64,000 nucleotides of DNA from Gammaproteobacteria bacterium (GCA_022071965.1 JAJVIQ010000012.1:51918-115917), one strand, 5' to 3'. Shown: positions 1-9,282, counted from the first letter of the stretch. Notes: generated from the letters alone by a model not told the origin. Program-made: numbers and translations.

Positions 1-1
1 G

Positions 2-658
2 GAGATGGCCAGGCAGGTCCAGAACCGGATTGGCCAGTGTGTCCTGACTTCCCCCACGAGCGCCTGCTTCGCGGGCATGGACCCCGGGGAGGGCGAAAGG
101 CTCGCGCTGGGCAAGAACCTGCGTTTTTTCGGCGACGGCTATCAGATCTCCAAGAAGATCGACGGCGCGCGCTACTGGCGCGTACCGGTGATGGACGGAG
201 AATTCCTCTGCCAGGAGAACACCCGCATGGTCAGGGCCATCGGCGGCGGGAACTTCCTGGTCCTCGCGGAGACTCAAAAACAGGCACTGGCCGCCTGCGA
301 GAAGGCGATCGCCGCGATGAAGAAGATACCCAACGTCATCATGCCCTTCCCCGGCGGGGTGGTGCGCTCCGGTTCCAAGGTGGGCTCGAAATACAAGGCC
401 CTGCCGGCATCCACCAACGACGCCTACTGCCCAACCCTGAAGGGGCAGGTGAAATCCGCCCTGCCGCCCGAGGTCGGCTCCGTGATGGAGATCGTCATCG
501 ACGGGCTCGACGAGGCAGCCATACGGGCGGCCACCCGTGCGGGGATCCGCGCCGCCTGCTCGCTGGGGCGCAGGCGCGGCATCGTTCGGATCTCGGCCGG
601 CAACTACGGTGGCAAGCTCGGCCCCCACCTCTTCCATCTGCGAAAGATCCTGAAATGA
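2..658 (+). CDS. fhcD: Formylmethanofuran--tetrahydromethanopterin formyltransferase, C-terminal part (left edge truncated)
   Basis: Ftr/FhcD moves the formyl group between tetrahydromethanopterin and the methanofuran analogue. In methylotrophs it works inside the cytoplasmic Fhc complex, which releases formate from formyl-H4MPT during formaldehyde oxidation. About 218 residues are present against roughly 300 for the family, and the frame is open to the left edge, so the N-terminal quarter lies outside the window. The conserved block FPGGVVRSGSKVGSK and the C-terminal GNYGGKLGPHLFHL fit the family. Its stop overlaps the fhcC start as ATGA, so the two are translationally coupled. fhcA and fhcB probably lie just upstream, as in the usual fhcABDC order (inference). 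Confidence 0.94.
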   Translation, partial: EMARQVQNRIGQCVLTSPTSACFAGMDPGEGERLALGKNLRFFGDGYQISKKIDGARYWRVPVMDGEFLCQENTRMVRAIGGGNFLVLAETQKQALAACEKAIAAMKKIPNVIMPFPGGVVRSGSKVGSKYKALPASTNDAYCPTLKGQVKSALPPEVGSVMEIVIDGLDEAAIRAATRAGIRAACSLGRRRGIVRISAGNYGGKLGPHLFHLRKILK

Positions 659-1470
659 AGGCCCTGACGCTCACCGTGAAGGCCGCGCCCGCGCAGCGCG
701 TCGACCTCGCGCCGATCACGCCGGGGAACCTGCGCGGCAGGAAGGCGGCGGAGATCGGCAGGATCAGGCTGCAAAGCGGCAACCGTACCGTCGCTGTCGC
801 CGAGCTGTTCACGGTGGCCGCCGGGGACAGCGAGGAGATCGTCATCCGCAAATGCACCAACAAGTTCGACAACGTCGGGGCCGGCATGGCCTCCGGCTCG
901 ATCACCGTGCACGGCGACACCGGCCACCGCACCGGGGCACAGATGGCGGGCGGTACGCTGACCGTACGCGGCGGCACGCTCGACTGGGCCGGCACCGGAA
1001 TGGCCGGCGGCACGCTGGTCATACGCGGCGACACTGGCCGCTGCCTCGGCGCCGCATGGCCCGGCGACGTTCATGGCATGCGCAACGGCACGATTATTGT
1101 TTGTGGCAATGCCGGAGAGCGCGTCGGCGACAAGATGCGCCGCGGTGCCATCGTCATCGAGGGCAACGCCGGCGATTACTGCGGCGCTCGAATGATCTCG
1201 GGGTCGATACTCGTATGCGGCAAGGCAGGGGATTTCATCGGCTACTCCATGAAGCGCGGCAGCATCTTGCTGACCCGTGCTCCGAGGCTGCCCGCCACCT
1301 TCAACGACTGTGGTACCTTCGAATTCGGATTCCTGCCGCTGCTGCTGCGCAGCCTGGGCAGGCTGAGCCGCCGCGCCGCCGCCCTGAGTAAGCGCGCCGG
1401 CACGCACGCCCGGCGCTATGCGGGCGACCTGGCGAACGTCGGCAAGGGCGAACTGCTCGTCCTGCGCTGA
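655..1470 (+). CDS. fhcC: Formylmethanofuran dehydrogenase/hydrolase subunit C
   Basis: The 271-residue product is the FhcC subunit of the formyltransferase/hydrolase complex. Residues about 75-215 carry serial glycine-rich repeats (GxGMxxGxxxVxGDxG type) that form a right-handed beta-helix, the same fold as the glutamate synthase C-terminal domain. No cofactor ligands are expected; the role is structural, within the complex. The ATG at 655 overlaps the fhcD stop by four bases and fits the FhcC N-terminus MKALTLTVK. The residues after about 230 are rich in Arg and Leu and look lineage-specific. The gene ends 44 bp before the formate dehydrogenase genes, so one transcript may carry both steps from formyl-H4MPT to CO2. 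Confidence 0.95.
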   Translation: MKALTLTVKAAPAQRVDLAPITPGNLRGRKAAEIGRIRLQSGNRTVAVAELFTVAAGDSEEIVIRKCTNKFDNVGAGMASGSITVHGDTGHRTGAQMAGGTLTVRGGTLDWAGTGMAGGTLVIRGDTGRCLGAAWPGDVHGMRNGTIIVCGNAGERVGDKMRRGAIVIEGNAGDYCGARMISGSILVCGKAGDFIGYSMKRGSILLTRAPRLPATFNDCGTFEFGFLPLLLRSLGRLSRRAAALSKRAGTHARRYAGDLANVGKGELLVLR

Positions 1471-1514
1471 CCCCACCATCTCAATATCCATTCCAACACA
1501 GGAAGGATCTAATC

Positions 1515-3197
1515 GTGAGCACGGCATCCGTCACCAAGAGCAAGAAACCGCGCGGCACCCCACGCGGCCGCCAGGTCGACCCGAAGGCCCTCTCGGAGGT
1601 ACGCGCCCTGCTGGGTGATGCGCCCCGGCGACGCGACCTGCTCATCGAGCACCTGCACCGGATCCAGGACCACTACAAGCAGATCTCCGCGGCGCACGTG
1701 GTCGCCCTGGCCGAGGAGATGAACCTGCCGACCACGGAGGTCTACGAGGTCGCCACCTTCTACCACCATTTCGACGTGGTGATGGAGAACGACGCCGCGG
1801 TGCCGGCTCTCACCGTGCGGGTTTGCGACTCGATCACCTGCGAGATGTTCGGCGCCAGGGCGCTGCTCGCGGACCTGCAGGCGCGGCTCGGCCCGGATGT
1901 GCGGGTGCAGGCCGCCCCATGCGTTGGTCGCTGCCACGCTGCCCCGGTCGCGGTCGTCGGCACCAATCCCGTCGACAATGCCAGCGCCTCCAGCGTGGAG
2001 GCGGCCGTCAAGGGTGCGCGGCACACAGCGGCGGTCCCGGAGGTCACCGGCTATGAAGAGTACCGGGCCGGCGGCGGATACGCCACGCTGCTGAAGTGCG
2101 TGGGCGGTGAGCTGAGCGCTGAAGCCGTGGTCAAGGCGCTGGAGGACTCCAACCTTCGCGGCCTCGGAGGCGCGGGATTTCCGGCCGGACGGAAGTGGCG
2201 CATCCTGCGTGATCAGCCCAGGCCGCGCATGATCGCCGTCAACATCGACGAAGGCGAGCCGGGCACCTTCAAGGATCGCTATTATCTGGAGCGCGACCCA
2301 CATCGCTTCCTGGAGGGCATGCTGATCGCCGCCTGGGCGATCGAGTGCGACGACATCTACATCTACCTCCGCGACGAGTACGCGGGCGTGCGGGCGGCGC
2401 TCACCGCGGAGCTGGAGGCCCTGCTGCGCAACCCACCCTGCCCGCTGCCGAAGAACATCCAGCTGCGGCGTGGGGCCGGCGCCTACATCTGCGGCGAGGA
2501 GTCCGCCATGATCGAGTCGATCGAGGGCAAGCGTGGCATGCCGCGTCTGCGTCCGCCCTATGTCGCGCAGGTGGGCCTGTTCAACCGTCCGACGCTCGAA
2601 CACAACATGGAGACGCTGTACTGGGTTCGCGACATCCTCGAGAAGGGCGCGGCCTGGTTCACCTCCCACGGGCGCCACGGGCGCAAGGGACTGCGTTCGT
2701 TCTCGGTGAGCGGACGCGTGCAGAAGCCGGGCGTGCACCTCGCCCCGGCCGGCATCACCATGCAGGAGCTGATCGAGGAGTACTGCGGCGGCATGCTGCC
2801 CGGGCACAGCTTCTATGGATACTTCCCCGGCGGCGCCTCCGGCGGCATCCTGCCGGCGTCCATGGGCAATATCCCCCTGGACTTCGACACCCTGAATCAA
2901 CACGGCTGCTTCATCGGCTCGGCGGCGATCATCGTGCTCTCCGACAGGGACAGCGCCCGCGGCGCAGCCCTGAACGCGATGCGGTTTTTCGAGGACGAGT
3001 CCTGCGGGCAGTGCACGCCCTGCCGCGTGGGCACCGCCAAGGCCGTGATACTCATGGAAAAGAAGGAATGGGACGGCGAGCTGCTCGAGGAACTGGCCAG
3101 CGCCATGGCTGATGCCTCGATCTGCGGCCTCGGACAGGCAGCGCCCAATCCGCTACGTTGCGCGATGAAGTACTTCCCGCAAGAATTCAACCAGTGA
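1515..3197 (+). CDS. fdh1B: NAD-dependent formate dehydrogenase, fused NuoE/NuoF-like (gamma-beta) subunit
   Basis: A 560-residue fusion resembling Fdh1B of Methylobacterium (about 570 aa). Residues 20-165 are a thioredoxin-like [2Fe-2S] domain with ligands C104, C109, C136 and C140. Residues 190-560 are NuoF-like, with the NADH/FMN segments RGLGGAGFPAG (about 215-225) and GAGAYICGEES (about 320-330), and a [4Fe-4S] site at C497, C500, C503 and C537. It passes electrons from the Mo subunit to NAD+ in the cytoplasm. The start is GTG, preceded by AGGAAGG about 8 bases upstream. It follows fhcC on the same strand and precedes the alpha subunit by 21 bases, so it is very likely cotranscribed with it. 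Confidence 0.95.
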   Translation: MSTASVTKSKKPRGTPRGRQVDPKALSEVRALLGDAPRRRDLLIEHLHRIQDHYKQISAAHVVALAEEMNLPTTEVYEVATFYHHFDVVMENDAAVPALTVRVCDSITCEMFGARALLADLQARLGPDVRVQAAPCVGRCHAAPVAVVGTNPVDNASASSVEAAVKGARHTAAVPEVTGYEEYRAGGGYATLLKCVGGELSAEAVVKALEDSNLRGLGGAGFPAGRKWRILRDQPRPRMIAVNIDEGEPGTFKDRYYLERDPHRFLEGMLIAAWAIECDDIYIYLRDEYAGVRAALTAELEALLRNPPCPLPKNIQLRRGAGAYICGEESAMIESIEGKRGMPRLRPPYVAQVGLFNRPTLEHNMETLYWVRDILEKGAAWFTSHGRHGRKGLRSFSVSGRVQKPGVHLAPAGITMQELIEEYCGGMLPGHSFYGYFPGGASGGILPASMGNIPLDFDTLNQHGCFIGSAAIIVLSDRDSARGAALNAMRFFEDESCGQCTPCRVGTAKAVILMEKKEWDGELLEELASAMADASICGLGQAAPNPLRCAMKYFPQEFNQ

Positions 3198-3218
3198 TCC
3201 AGCCCCGAGCAGAATGCC

Positions 3219-5981
3219 ATGGCCGCCAATCCCGCTGACATCCCGTTGCCCGAGACCACCACCTTCACGCTCGACGGCCGCAGCATCCAGGCGCTGCCGG
3301 ACGAGACGATCCTGCAGGCCGCCAAGCGCAACGGCATCGACATCCCGCACCTGTGCTACATGGACGGCTATCGGTCCGACGGCAACTGCCGGGCCTGCAT
3401 GGTCGAGATCAAGGGCGAGCGCGTGCTCGCACCCTCGTGCTGCCGCGCCCCGACCGCCGGCATGGAGGTCGCCGCCAGGAGCGAGCGCGCGGTGAGGTCG
3501 CAGAAGATGGTGGTCGAGCTGCTGCTCGCGGACATCCCCGGGCAGGGCAAGTCTCCGTACTCGCCGCGCTCGGAGCTGGACCGGTGGGCAGCCCACCTCG
3601 GGCTGGGTGTGCCACGCTTCGAGGGCCGCCACCAGCCCGCCTGCGACCTCAGCAATCCGGCAATCGCGGTGAATCTGGATGCCTGCATCCAGTGCACGCG
3701 CTGCGTGCGCGCCTGCCGGGAGGAGCAGGTCAACGACGTCATCGGCTACGCCTTCCGCGGGCATCATTCGAAGATCGTTTTCGACCTCGACGACCCGATG
3801 GGCGAAAGCACCTGCGTGAGCTGCGGAGAGTGCGTGCAGGCCTGCCCCACGGGTGCCCTGATGCCGGCGAACAACGTCGGCCAGGCCAGGATCGACCGGC
3901 AGGTGCACTCCGCCTGCCCGTATTGCGGCGTGGGGTGCCTGCTCACCTTCAACGTGAGCAACGAGCGGATCATGTATGTCGACGGCCGCGACGGACCTGC
4001 GAACCAGAGCCGCCTGTGCGTGAAGGGCCGCTACGGTTTCGACTACGTCCACAATCCGCTGCGACTGACCAAACCGCTCATCCGGCGCGCCGACGCGCCG
4101 AAATCGACCGCGCTCATCCCGTCCAGCGAGATGGGCAGGTATTTCCGCGAGGCGAGCTGGGAGGAGGCGCTTGATTTCGCCGCCGCGGGACTGCGCAAGA
4201 TCCGCGACGGACGCGGTCCCAACGCGCTTGCCGGATTCGGCAGCGCCAAGGGCAGCAACGAGGAGGCCTACCTCTTCCAGAAACTGGTGCGCACCGGATT
4301 CAGGACCAACAACGTCGATCACTGCACGCGCCTGTGCCATGCCTCCTCGGTGGCGGCGCTGCTCGAGGGCATCGGTTCCGGCGCGGTCTCCAATCAGGTC
4401 GCGGACGGCACGGCGGAGTCCGAGGTGATCGTCGTCATCGGCGCGCGACCGACAGTGAACCACCCGGTCGCCGCCACGTTCATGAAGAACGCGGCAAAAA
4501 GGGGCACGAAGCTGATCGTCATCAGCCCACAGGTGATAGAGCTGGAGCGCTACGCGACGCACTACCTGAAGATCCGCCCGGCCTCCGATGTCGCGCTGCT
4601 CAACGCCATGATGCACGTCATCGTCAGCGAGGGGCTGCAGAACGACGCCTACATCGCCGAGCACACCGAGGGATTCGAGGCGCTGCGCAAGAAAGTTCTG
4701 CAGTACACGCCCGAGAAGATGTCCGCGATCTGCGGGATCGATCCGGAGACGATCCGCGAGGTGGCGCGCCTGTATGCCACCTCCAAGGGCTCGATCATCT
4801 TCTGGGGGATGGGCATGTCCCAGCACATCCACGGCACGGACAACTCCCGCTGCCTCATCGCGCTCGCGCTGATGACCGGCCAGATCGGGCGCCCGGGCAC
4901 GGGCCTGCACCCGCTGCGGGGCCAGAACAACGTCCAGGGGGCCTCCGACGTCGGGCTCATTCCGATGGTCTTCCCGGACTACCAGCGGGTCGACAATCCC
5001 GAGGCCAACGCCTACTTCGAGAAGTTGTGGGGCACGAAACTCGACCCCAAGCCGGGACTGACGGTCGTGGAGATCATGCACGCCGTGCATGACGGCAAGG
5101 TGCACGGCATGTACATCATGGGCGAGAACCCGGCCATGTCGGACCCGAATCTCAACCACGCCCGCCAGGCACTCTCCGAGCTCGAGCATCTCGTGGTGCA
5201 GGACATCTTCTTCACCGAGACGGCGAGCTATGCCGACGTCGTGCTGCCGGCCTCCGCGTTCCCGGAAAAGACGGGAACCTTCACCAATACCGACCGGCGC
5301 GTACAGCTCGGCAGGCAGGCCATAAAGCCGCCTGGCGAGGCCAGGCAGGACCTCTGGCTCATCCAGGAGGTCGCCCGACGGATCGGACTGGACTGGAATT
5401 ACGACGGTCCCGGGGACGTCTGGAACGAGATCCGGAAGGCCGCGCCGAGCATGGCCGGCATCACCTGGGAGCGGCTCGAATCGGAAGGCTCGGTCACCTA
5501 CCCCTGCGAGCGGGAAGGCGACCCCGGGGAGCCCGTGATCTTCACCGACCGGTTCCCGACCAAGTCCGGGCGGGCGCGGTTCGTCCCGGCGGATTACTCC
5601 TCGGCGGCGGAGCTGCCGGACCAGGACTACCCGTACGTCTTCATCACCGGACGCCTGCTCGAGCACTGGCACACGGGCAGCATCACCCGCATGGCGACCG
5701 TCCTGGACGCCATCGAACCCGGCCCGACAATCGTCGTGCATCCCGCGGATGCCGCGCGGGTCGGCGTCGATCCCGGGGCGCTCGCGACCGTGGAGTCGCG
5801 CCGCGGACGGGTGACCGCGCACGTACGGGTCAGCCGTGAGGTCCAGATCGGCAGCGTCTTCATGGCCTTCGCCTTCAACGAGGCGGCCGCCAACCTCATC
5901 ACCAACGACGCCCTGGATCCGTACGGGAAGATCCCGGAGTTCAAGTTCTGCGCGGTCCGACTGACCCGCGCCGCGGCCTGA
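3219..5981 (+). CDS. fdh1A: NAD-dependent formate dehydrogenase, molybdopterin (alpha) subunit
   Basis: This 920-residue catalytic subunit oxidises formate to CO2. The N-terminal NuoG-like domain has a [2Fe-2S] site (C46, C57, C60, C74/75). Two ferredoxin-type [4Fe-4S] sites follow (C156/159/162/166 and C199/202/205/209), then another (C233/236/240/267) and the bis-MGD domain. The Mo ligand is C373 in DHCTRLCHASS, so this is the cysteine form and not the selenocysteine form. The C-terminal molybdopterin-binding domain contains ITGRLLEHWHTGSITR. Length and domain order match Fdh1A/FdsA. No fdhD or FDH delta subunit is visible in the window, so maturation genes lie elsewhere. Confidence 0.96.
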   Translation: MAANPADIPLPETTTFTLDGRSIQALPDETILQAAKRNGIDIPHLCYMDGYRSDGNCRACMVEIKGERVLAPSCCRAPTAGMEVAARSERAVRSQKMVVELLLADIPGQGKSPYSPRSELDRWAAHLGLGVPRFEGRHQPACDLSNPAIAVNLDACIQCTRCVRACREEQVNDVIGYAFRGHHSKIVFDLDDPMGESTCVSCGECVQACPTGALMPANNVGQARIDRQVHSACPYCGVGCLLTFNVSNERIMYVDGRDGPANQSRLCVKGRYGFDYVHNPLRLTKPLIRRADAPKSTALIPSSEMGRYFREASWEEALDFAAAGLRKIRDGRGPNALAGFGSAKGSNEEAYLFQKLVRTGFRTNNVDHCTRLCHASSVAALLEGIGSGAVSNQVADGTAESEVIVVIGARPTVNHPVAATFMKNAAKRGTKLIVISPQVIELERYATHYLKIRPASDVALLNAMMHVIVSEGLQNDAYIAEHTEGFEALRKKVLQYTPEKMSAICGIDPETIREVARLYATSKGSIIFWGMGMSQHIHGTDNSRCLIALALMTGQIGRPGTGLHPLRGQNNVQGASDVGLIPMVFPDYQRVDNPEANAYFEKLWGTKLDPKPGLTVVEIMHAVHDGKVHGMYIMGENPAMSDPNLNHARQALSELEHLVVQDIFFTETASYADVVLPASAFPEKTGTFTNTDRRVQLGRQAIKPPGEARQDLWLIQEVARRIGLDWNYDGPGDVWNEIRKAAPSMAGITWERLESEGSVTYPCEREGDPGEPVIFTDRFPTKSGRARFVPADYSSAAELPDQDYPYVFITGRLLEHWHTGSITRMATVLDAIEPGPTIVVHPADAARVGVDPGALATVESRRGRVTAHVRVSREVQIGSVFMAFAFNEAAANLITNDALDPYGKIPEFKFCAVRLTRAAA

Positions 5982-6241
5982 TCAGCCGGCAGACTCCCGA
6001 CCTCCATGTGCCCGGGTGGCGGGATGGAGGACCCCGTCCCGTCGCCGCGCTCGCGCGCGGGGTCGTCAGGGTCGTCCCATATCCGGGAATTGCGCACTGC
6101 AGCAGCGCCCGGACATCCCTCACACCAGACCCGTCGTCGCTCTGGCTCACGCCGCGAATTTATGGAAAATGACAGGCATGGGTGCGGGGCGGTCGGCCGA
6201 CCGCCGGCCGCGACGAAGATGCTGAGGAGGAGCCTGCAGAC

Positions 6242-6484
6242 ATGACGCGATACAAAGACGTCTTTGAATTGAGCGTGCAAGACATCGAGCTCATCGAGAG
6301 AGCGCTGAGAAATGAGATTGGCGAGCTCAGTGGCCGGCTCCACGTCAGCCCGATGGAAGCCGCCCACGAGCACCGCGAGGACGAGGCACATATACGGCGG
6401 CTGCACGAGGTGCTGGGCAAGCTGCACAACCAGAAGATCTTCTACGGGCAGGCCAACCAGACCGGGATACCGATCTCCGGCTGA
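6242..6484 (+). CDS. Small protein of unknown function downstream of formate dehydrogenase
   Basis: An 80-residue charged, mostly helical protein with no signal peptide and no cysteine. The start at 6242 is chosen because GAGGAGGAG lies about 8-12 bases upstream; the frame opens earlier, but the upstream residues look non-coding. It reads MTRYKDVFELSVQDIELIE and ends in a short Gly/Gln-rich tail. It does not look like the FdsD delta subunit. It lies 260 bases after fdh1A on the same strand, across a gap with a 7-bp stem (6001-6007 with 6024-6030) lacking a T-run. Its function is unknown; the strong ribosome binding site and the position suggest a real gene. Confidence 0.7.
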   Translation: MTRYKDVFELSVQDIELIERALRNEIGELSGRLHVSPMEAAHEHREDEAHIRRLHEVLGKLHNQKIFYGQANQTGIPISG

Positions 6485-6546
6485 GGGTGATGCGCGCCGC
6501 CGCGGTGCGTCGGACTCCGCGGCACCGCCGGATGCGAGACCGGCGC

Positions 6547-7374
6547 CTACCGCGTGGCCGCGGAGGTCAGTTCCAAAGGTCCCACCGACGTAAGGCGCAG
6601 GTATTCCTCGAGCACGGGGACGGATCCGGGCGCGCTGTCTGCCGGTGCCGGCACCAGCGTGTGGATTTCGTAGAGGTACCCCGGTATCTGCTCCGAGACC
6701 GTGAAGGTGTACGCCTTGTCCTTCAGCCTGCGAAACTTCTCATTGATCTCCGCCTTCGGATCATCCACATAGGGCGTGATCGTGACCTGCTTCGCGGGCA
6801 GCTTCCTGCCCTCGAACTCGATCTCCGTGTCGGCAATCGTGGCCTTGGTCGCCAGGGCGAACTTGATGCGCTGCTGGAAGTAGCGCGTGCCGCCCTCCGT
6901 CAGGCGTTTCATCTCGAGGATGTCTCCCTGCAGGAAAATGGCGAGCAGAACGTTGCCGTTGATGGCCTCGTACGGCGGGATAGATAGGTGGCGCTGGCCG
7001 GTGAAGAAATCCACGGTTGCCTTCTTCATGCCCTCGGGCAGAAGCTCGGTGACATGCAGATGCACCCTGTCCGTAAACCCTTCTTCCAGCGACCCCGCTT
7101 TCCTGAATTCGTACTTGAGCGTCGCCGGCCGGGCGACGCCCTTCAACTGGTCGCCGAGCCACAGCAGCGTCTCCGCCGCCGATATGGGCGGCAGCGACTG
7201 TCCTTCCCCGGCCGCCGCAGGCTCGCCGGCCGCGGGCACGCCGTCACCTTCCGCTGTGCCCGCCTCCGTCGCCGGTGCCGCCCCCGGGGCGGTAGCGTCA
7301 TCCTGCTGCGCCCGCGCAGCCGGGGCCATCGACATGGCGGTCAGTAAAATCCCCAGGATGATGCCAGGACTCAT
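6547..7374 (-). CDS. Exported protein of unknown function, last gene of the xox cluster
   Basis: A 275-residue protein with a signal peptide (hydrophobic core LGILLTAMS, likely cut after ARA at about residue 22). A low-complexity Ala/Gly/Glu/Pro linker runs to about residue 60. The globular part (about 65-265) is rich in beta strands with conserved-looking motifs such as TVDFFTGQRHLSIPPYEA. It may have a LolA/DUF3108-like periplasmic fold, but I cannot confirm this by eye. It starts 26 bases after the xoxJ stop on the same strand, so it is probably cotranscribed with pseudoazurin and xoxJ. A periplasmic role in methanol dehydrogenase assembly or electron transfer is only inferred from position. 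Confidence 0.8.
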   Translation of the reverse strand: MSPGIILGILLTAMSMAPAARAQQDDATAPGAAPATEAGTAEGDGVPAAGEPAAAGEGQSLPPISAAETLLWLGDQLKGVARPATLKYEFRKAGSLEEGFTDRVHLHVTELLPEGMKKATVDFFTGQRHLSIPPYEAINGNVLLAIFLQGDILEMKRLTEGGTRYFQQRIKFALATKATIADTEIEFEGRKLPAKQVTITPYVDDPKAEINEKFRRLKDKAYTFTVSEQIPGYLYEIHTLVPAPADSAPGSVPVLEEYLRLTSVGPLELTSAATR

Positions 7375-7400
7375 CGCTATCGCCCTCGATCGGCAAACGC

Positions 7401-8366
7401 CTACTGCGCGGCCGCGCCGGCCTCCCCGGCTCCCGCCTGACCGTTGTCATCAGCCGGTGCCGGGCCATCGTCGTCATCTGCGCCGTCGTCGTCACCCGAC
7501 GCCGCCTGTTTGCCGATGTCCACTTCCAGCAACGGCACGCCGTACTCCGCAAATATCCGGCTGATGTCCTCGCGGTGCTTCTCGATGAGCTCGTTGACCT
7601 GCTGCTTCCACTCCTTCTCCCCGTAACGCACCGCCATGGAGAAGGTGAAATCGAACTTTATACCGGGCTCGGACTTCATCGGGATCACCACGAGCTCCAC
7701 GTCCTTGATCTTCTTCGACATATAGCCCGCGATGGGGCCCCATTCGAACGTGAGGTCGATCTTGCCCTGTACCAGGTCCTGATCGATGATTCGCCCCGGG
7801 TAATCCGACAGGTCCGCCGTCTGGTGCTGATAGGGTACCATGTTGTCGAACAATCCGTGTTTGAAGGCCCAGTCGGTCGCAGGTCCCCGATCGTAGAGTC
7901 CGATGCGCAGCTTCTTCTTGCGCTCCTCCGGCAGATTGACGAGGTCCTCGGGGGTATGGATGTCATCGAGTCCGCGGCCTTTCACGTAGACCATCGCCCA
8001 CGTCGAGCGGTAATAGGGCTCGGTGGTGGCGGCCATGTCGAATCGCTCCGGCACGCTCATCACGAGATCGCATTTGTACGAGCCGTCCGGGTTCTCTTTC
8101 TTCAGCGAATTTCGAAGGAACTTGAATCGCTGCGGGAACCAGTAGAACTCCAGCGGCAGACCGAGACTGTCGGCGAACACCTTGGCAATCTTGTTCTCGA
8201 AGCCTTCCTGCTTCTCGTTGGACGCCGGCAGAGCATTGGGATCCGCGCAGACCTTCAGCGCGGTGCGGGGAGGTGCGCCCTCCGGCTGTGCGATGGCGGC
8301 GAAGCTTGCGGCAGCGAAAACGACGGCAATGACGACACTACGACCGACAGCGTACATGCGTTTCAT
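7401..8366 (-). CDS. xoxJ: XoxJ, periplasmic solute-binding-like protein of the methanol dehydrogenase system
   Basis: A 321-residue periplasmic protein of the MxaJ/XoxJ family, which has a type II solute-binding fold and is thought to help activate the methanol dehydrogenase. A signal peptide ends near residue 26 (AIAQ). Family signatures are LKVCADPNALP near residue 37, GFENKIAK, and CDLVMSVPERFDMA; the two cysteines could form a disulfide. The start at 8366 is preferred because GGAGG lies 6 bases upstream; the in-frame ATG at 8372 would abut it. Unusually, the last 37 residues are an Asp/Gly/Ala/Pro-rich tail (GDDDGADDDDGPAPADD) beyond the normal end of the fold, perhaps a metal-binding or disordered extension. 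It lies between pseudoazurin and an exported unknown. Confidence 0.92.
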   Translation of the reverse strand: MKRMYAVGRSVVIAVVFAAASFAAIAQPEGAPPRTALKVCADPNALPASNEKQEGFENKIAKVFADSLGLPLEFYWFPQRFKFLRNSLKKENPDGSYKCDLVMSVPERFDMAATTEPYYRSTWAMVYVKGRGLDDIHTPEDLVNLPEERKKKLRIGLYDRGPATDWAFKHGLFDNMVPYQHQTADLSDYPGRIIDQDLVQGKIDLTFEWGPIAGYMSKKIKDVELVVIPMKSEPGIKFDFTFSMAVRYGEKEWKQQVNELIEKHREDISRIFAEYGVPLLEVDIGKQAASGDDDGADDDDGPAPADDNGQAGAGEAGAAAQ

Positions 8367-8572
8367 GGACATCCTCCAGCGCGGCCTTCTGCGCTTTTCA
8401 GGGCTAGCTGCAACACACTCGCCTGACCGACCGTCGGCGTCCGGACGCCGGCTGCCGGCACAGCCGAAAAGACTGGGGCGGTCCGCCTGTCGTTTTCTTT
8501 CCAGGCAGACCGCCTCGCCTGACAAGTGTGAATTCAGGACTCGCTACGCTGCCCTTTCACGAGTATCCCCGT

Positions 8573-9001
8573 TTACGGGAACAACTTCGCGAGCTTCTTG
8601 CCCATGCGCTTGACCAGCGGATTGGAGCTCGCATTGATCGCATCCAGATTGGCAGGCTTGCCATCGCCCACGAGGATCACGCCAACCATGCCCATGGAGG
8701 CGTGGGGCACGCATTCGTATACGTAGGCGCCCGGCACGTCCAGCTTGACGTGGAAATCTTCGTTCAACTTGCCTTCCCACTGCTGAGCGCCCTGCGGCAC
8801 CTCGATGGACTTGGTGTTGTGGGTGCTCATGTTCTTCCAGGCAATCGTGTCGCCGGGCTGCGCCTTGACGAGGCTGATGTTCAAATCGGGATCGATGGGA
8901 TCGAAATTGCGGGGGCCCGCGATGATTGTCACCTCGCCAGCAGACGCAGCCATCGAGGCCGCCAGCGCGAGGGAAAAGATCCCAAACTTAATCATTTTCA
9001 T
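8573..9001 (-). CDS. Pseudoazurin-type blue copper protein in the xox cluster
   Basis: A 142-residue periplasmic cupredoxin that carries single electrons. The signal peptide ends near residue 21 (ASAG). Type 1 copper ligands are H61 (STHNTK) and the C97-x2-H100-x4-M105 motif in YECVPHASMGM, which together with the following VGVILVGDG is characteristic of pseudoazurin. GGAGAG precedes the start. It lies between xoxF and xoxJ, the slot normally taken by the cytochrome xoxG. No CxxCH protein is present in the cluster, so it is a candidate electron acceptor for XoxF (inference). It could alternatively serve another pathway. The identification as a cupredoxin is firm. Confidence 0.93.
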   Translation of the reverse strand: MKMIKFGIFSLALAASMAASAGEVTIIAGPRNFDPIDPDLNISLVKAQPGDTIAWKNMSTHNTKSIEVPQGAQQWEGKLNEDFHVKLDVPGAYVYECVPHASMGMVGVILVGDGKPANLDAINASSNPLVKRMGKKLAKLFP

Positions 9002-9282
9002 GCTTCATCTCTCCAGAGTGATTGTTGGTGAACTGCCTGTTGATGTTCGCCCACTGTCATCCGTGGCGCGCCTTCGGTGTTTTTCTTCCATGCGGACGCG
9101 AAATCCGCTGAATTAGAAGCCCCCGCGTGATGAAAGTTCATCGAACCGGCAGTCGTCTCGTTGGCGGCCCGTCACGCGCGAGACACCATTCAGCGGCGAT
9201 TCAGGACGCTCGATTCCAACCCAAACGAGGAGATCGCGTAGCTCGAAAAATGCGGCGGAAAACCGTGCAAATTCGCGGATGC

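Noticed and set aside
3153..5822. Very long open frame (889 codons) on the minus strand opposite the formate dehydrogenase alpha gene
   Set aside because: It is antisense to a gene with complete catalytic motifs. The translation is rich in Arg, Gly, Asp and Val without domains, a common product of high-GC codon use on the other strand.
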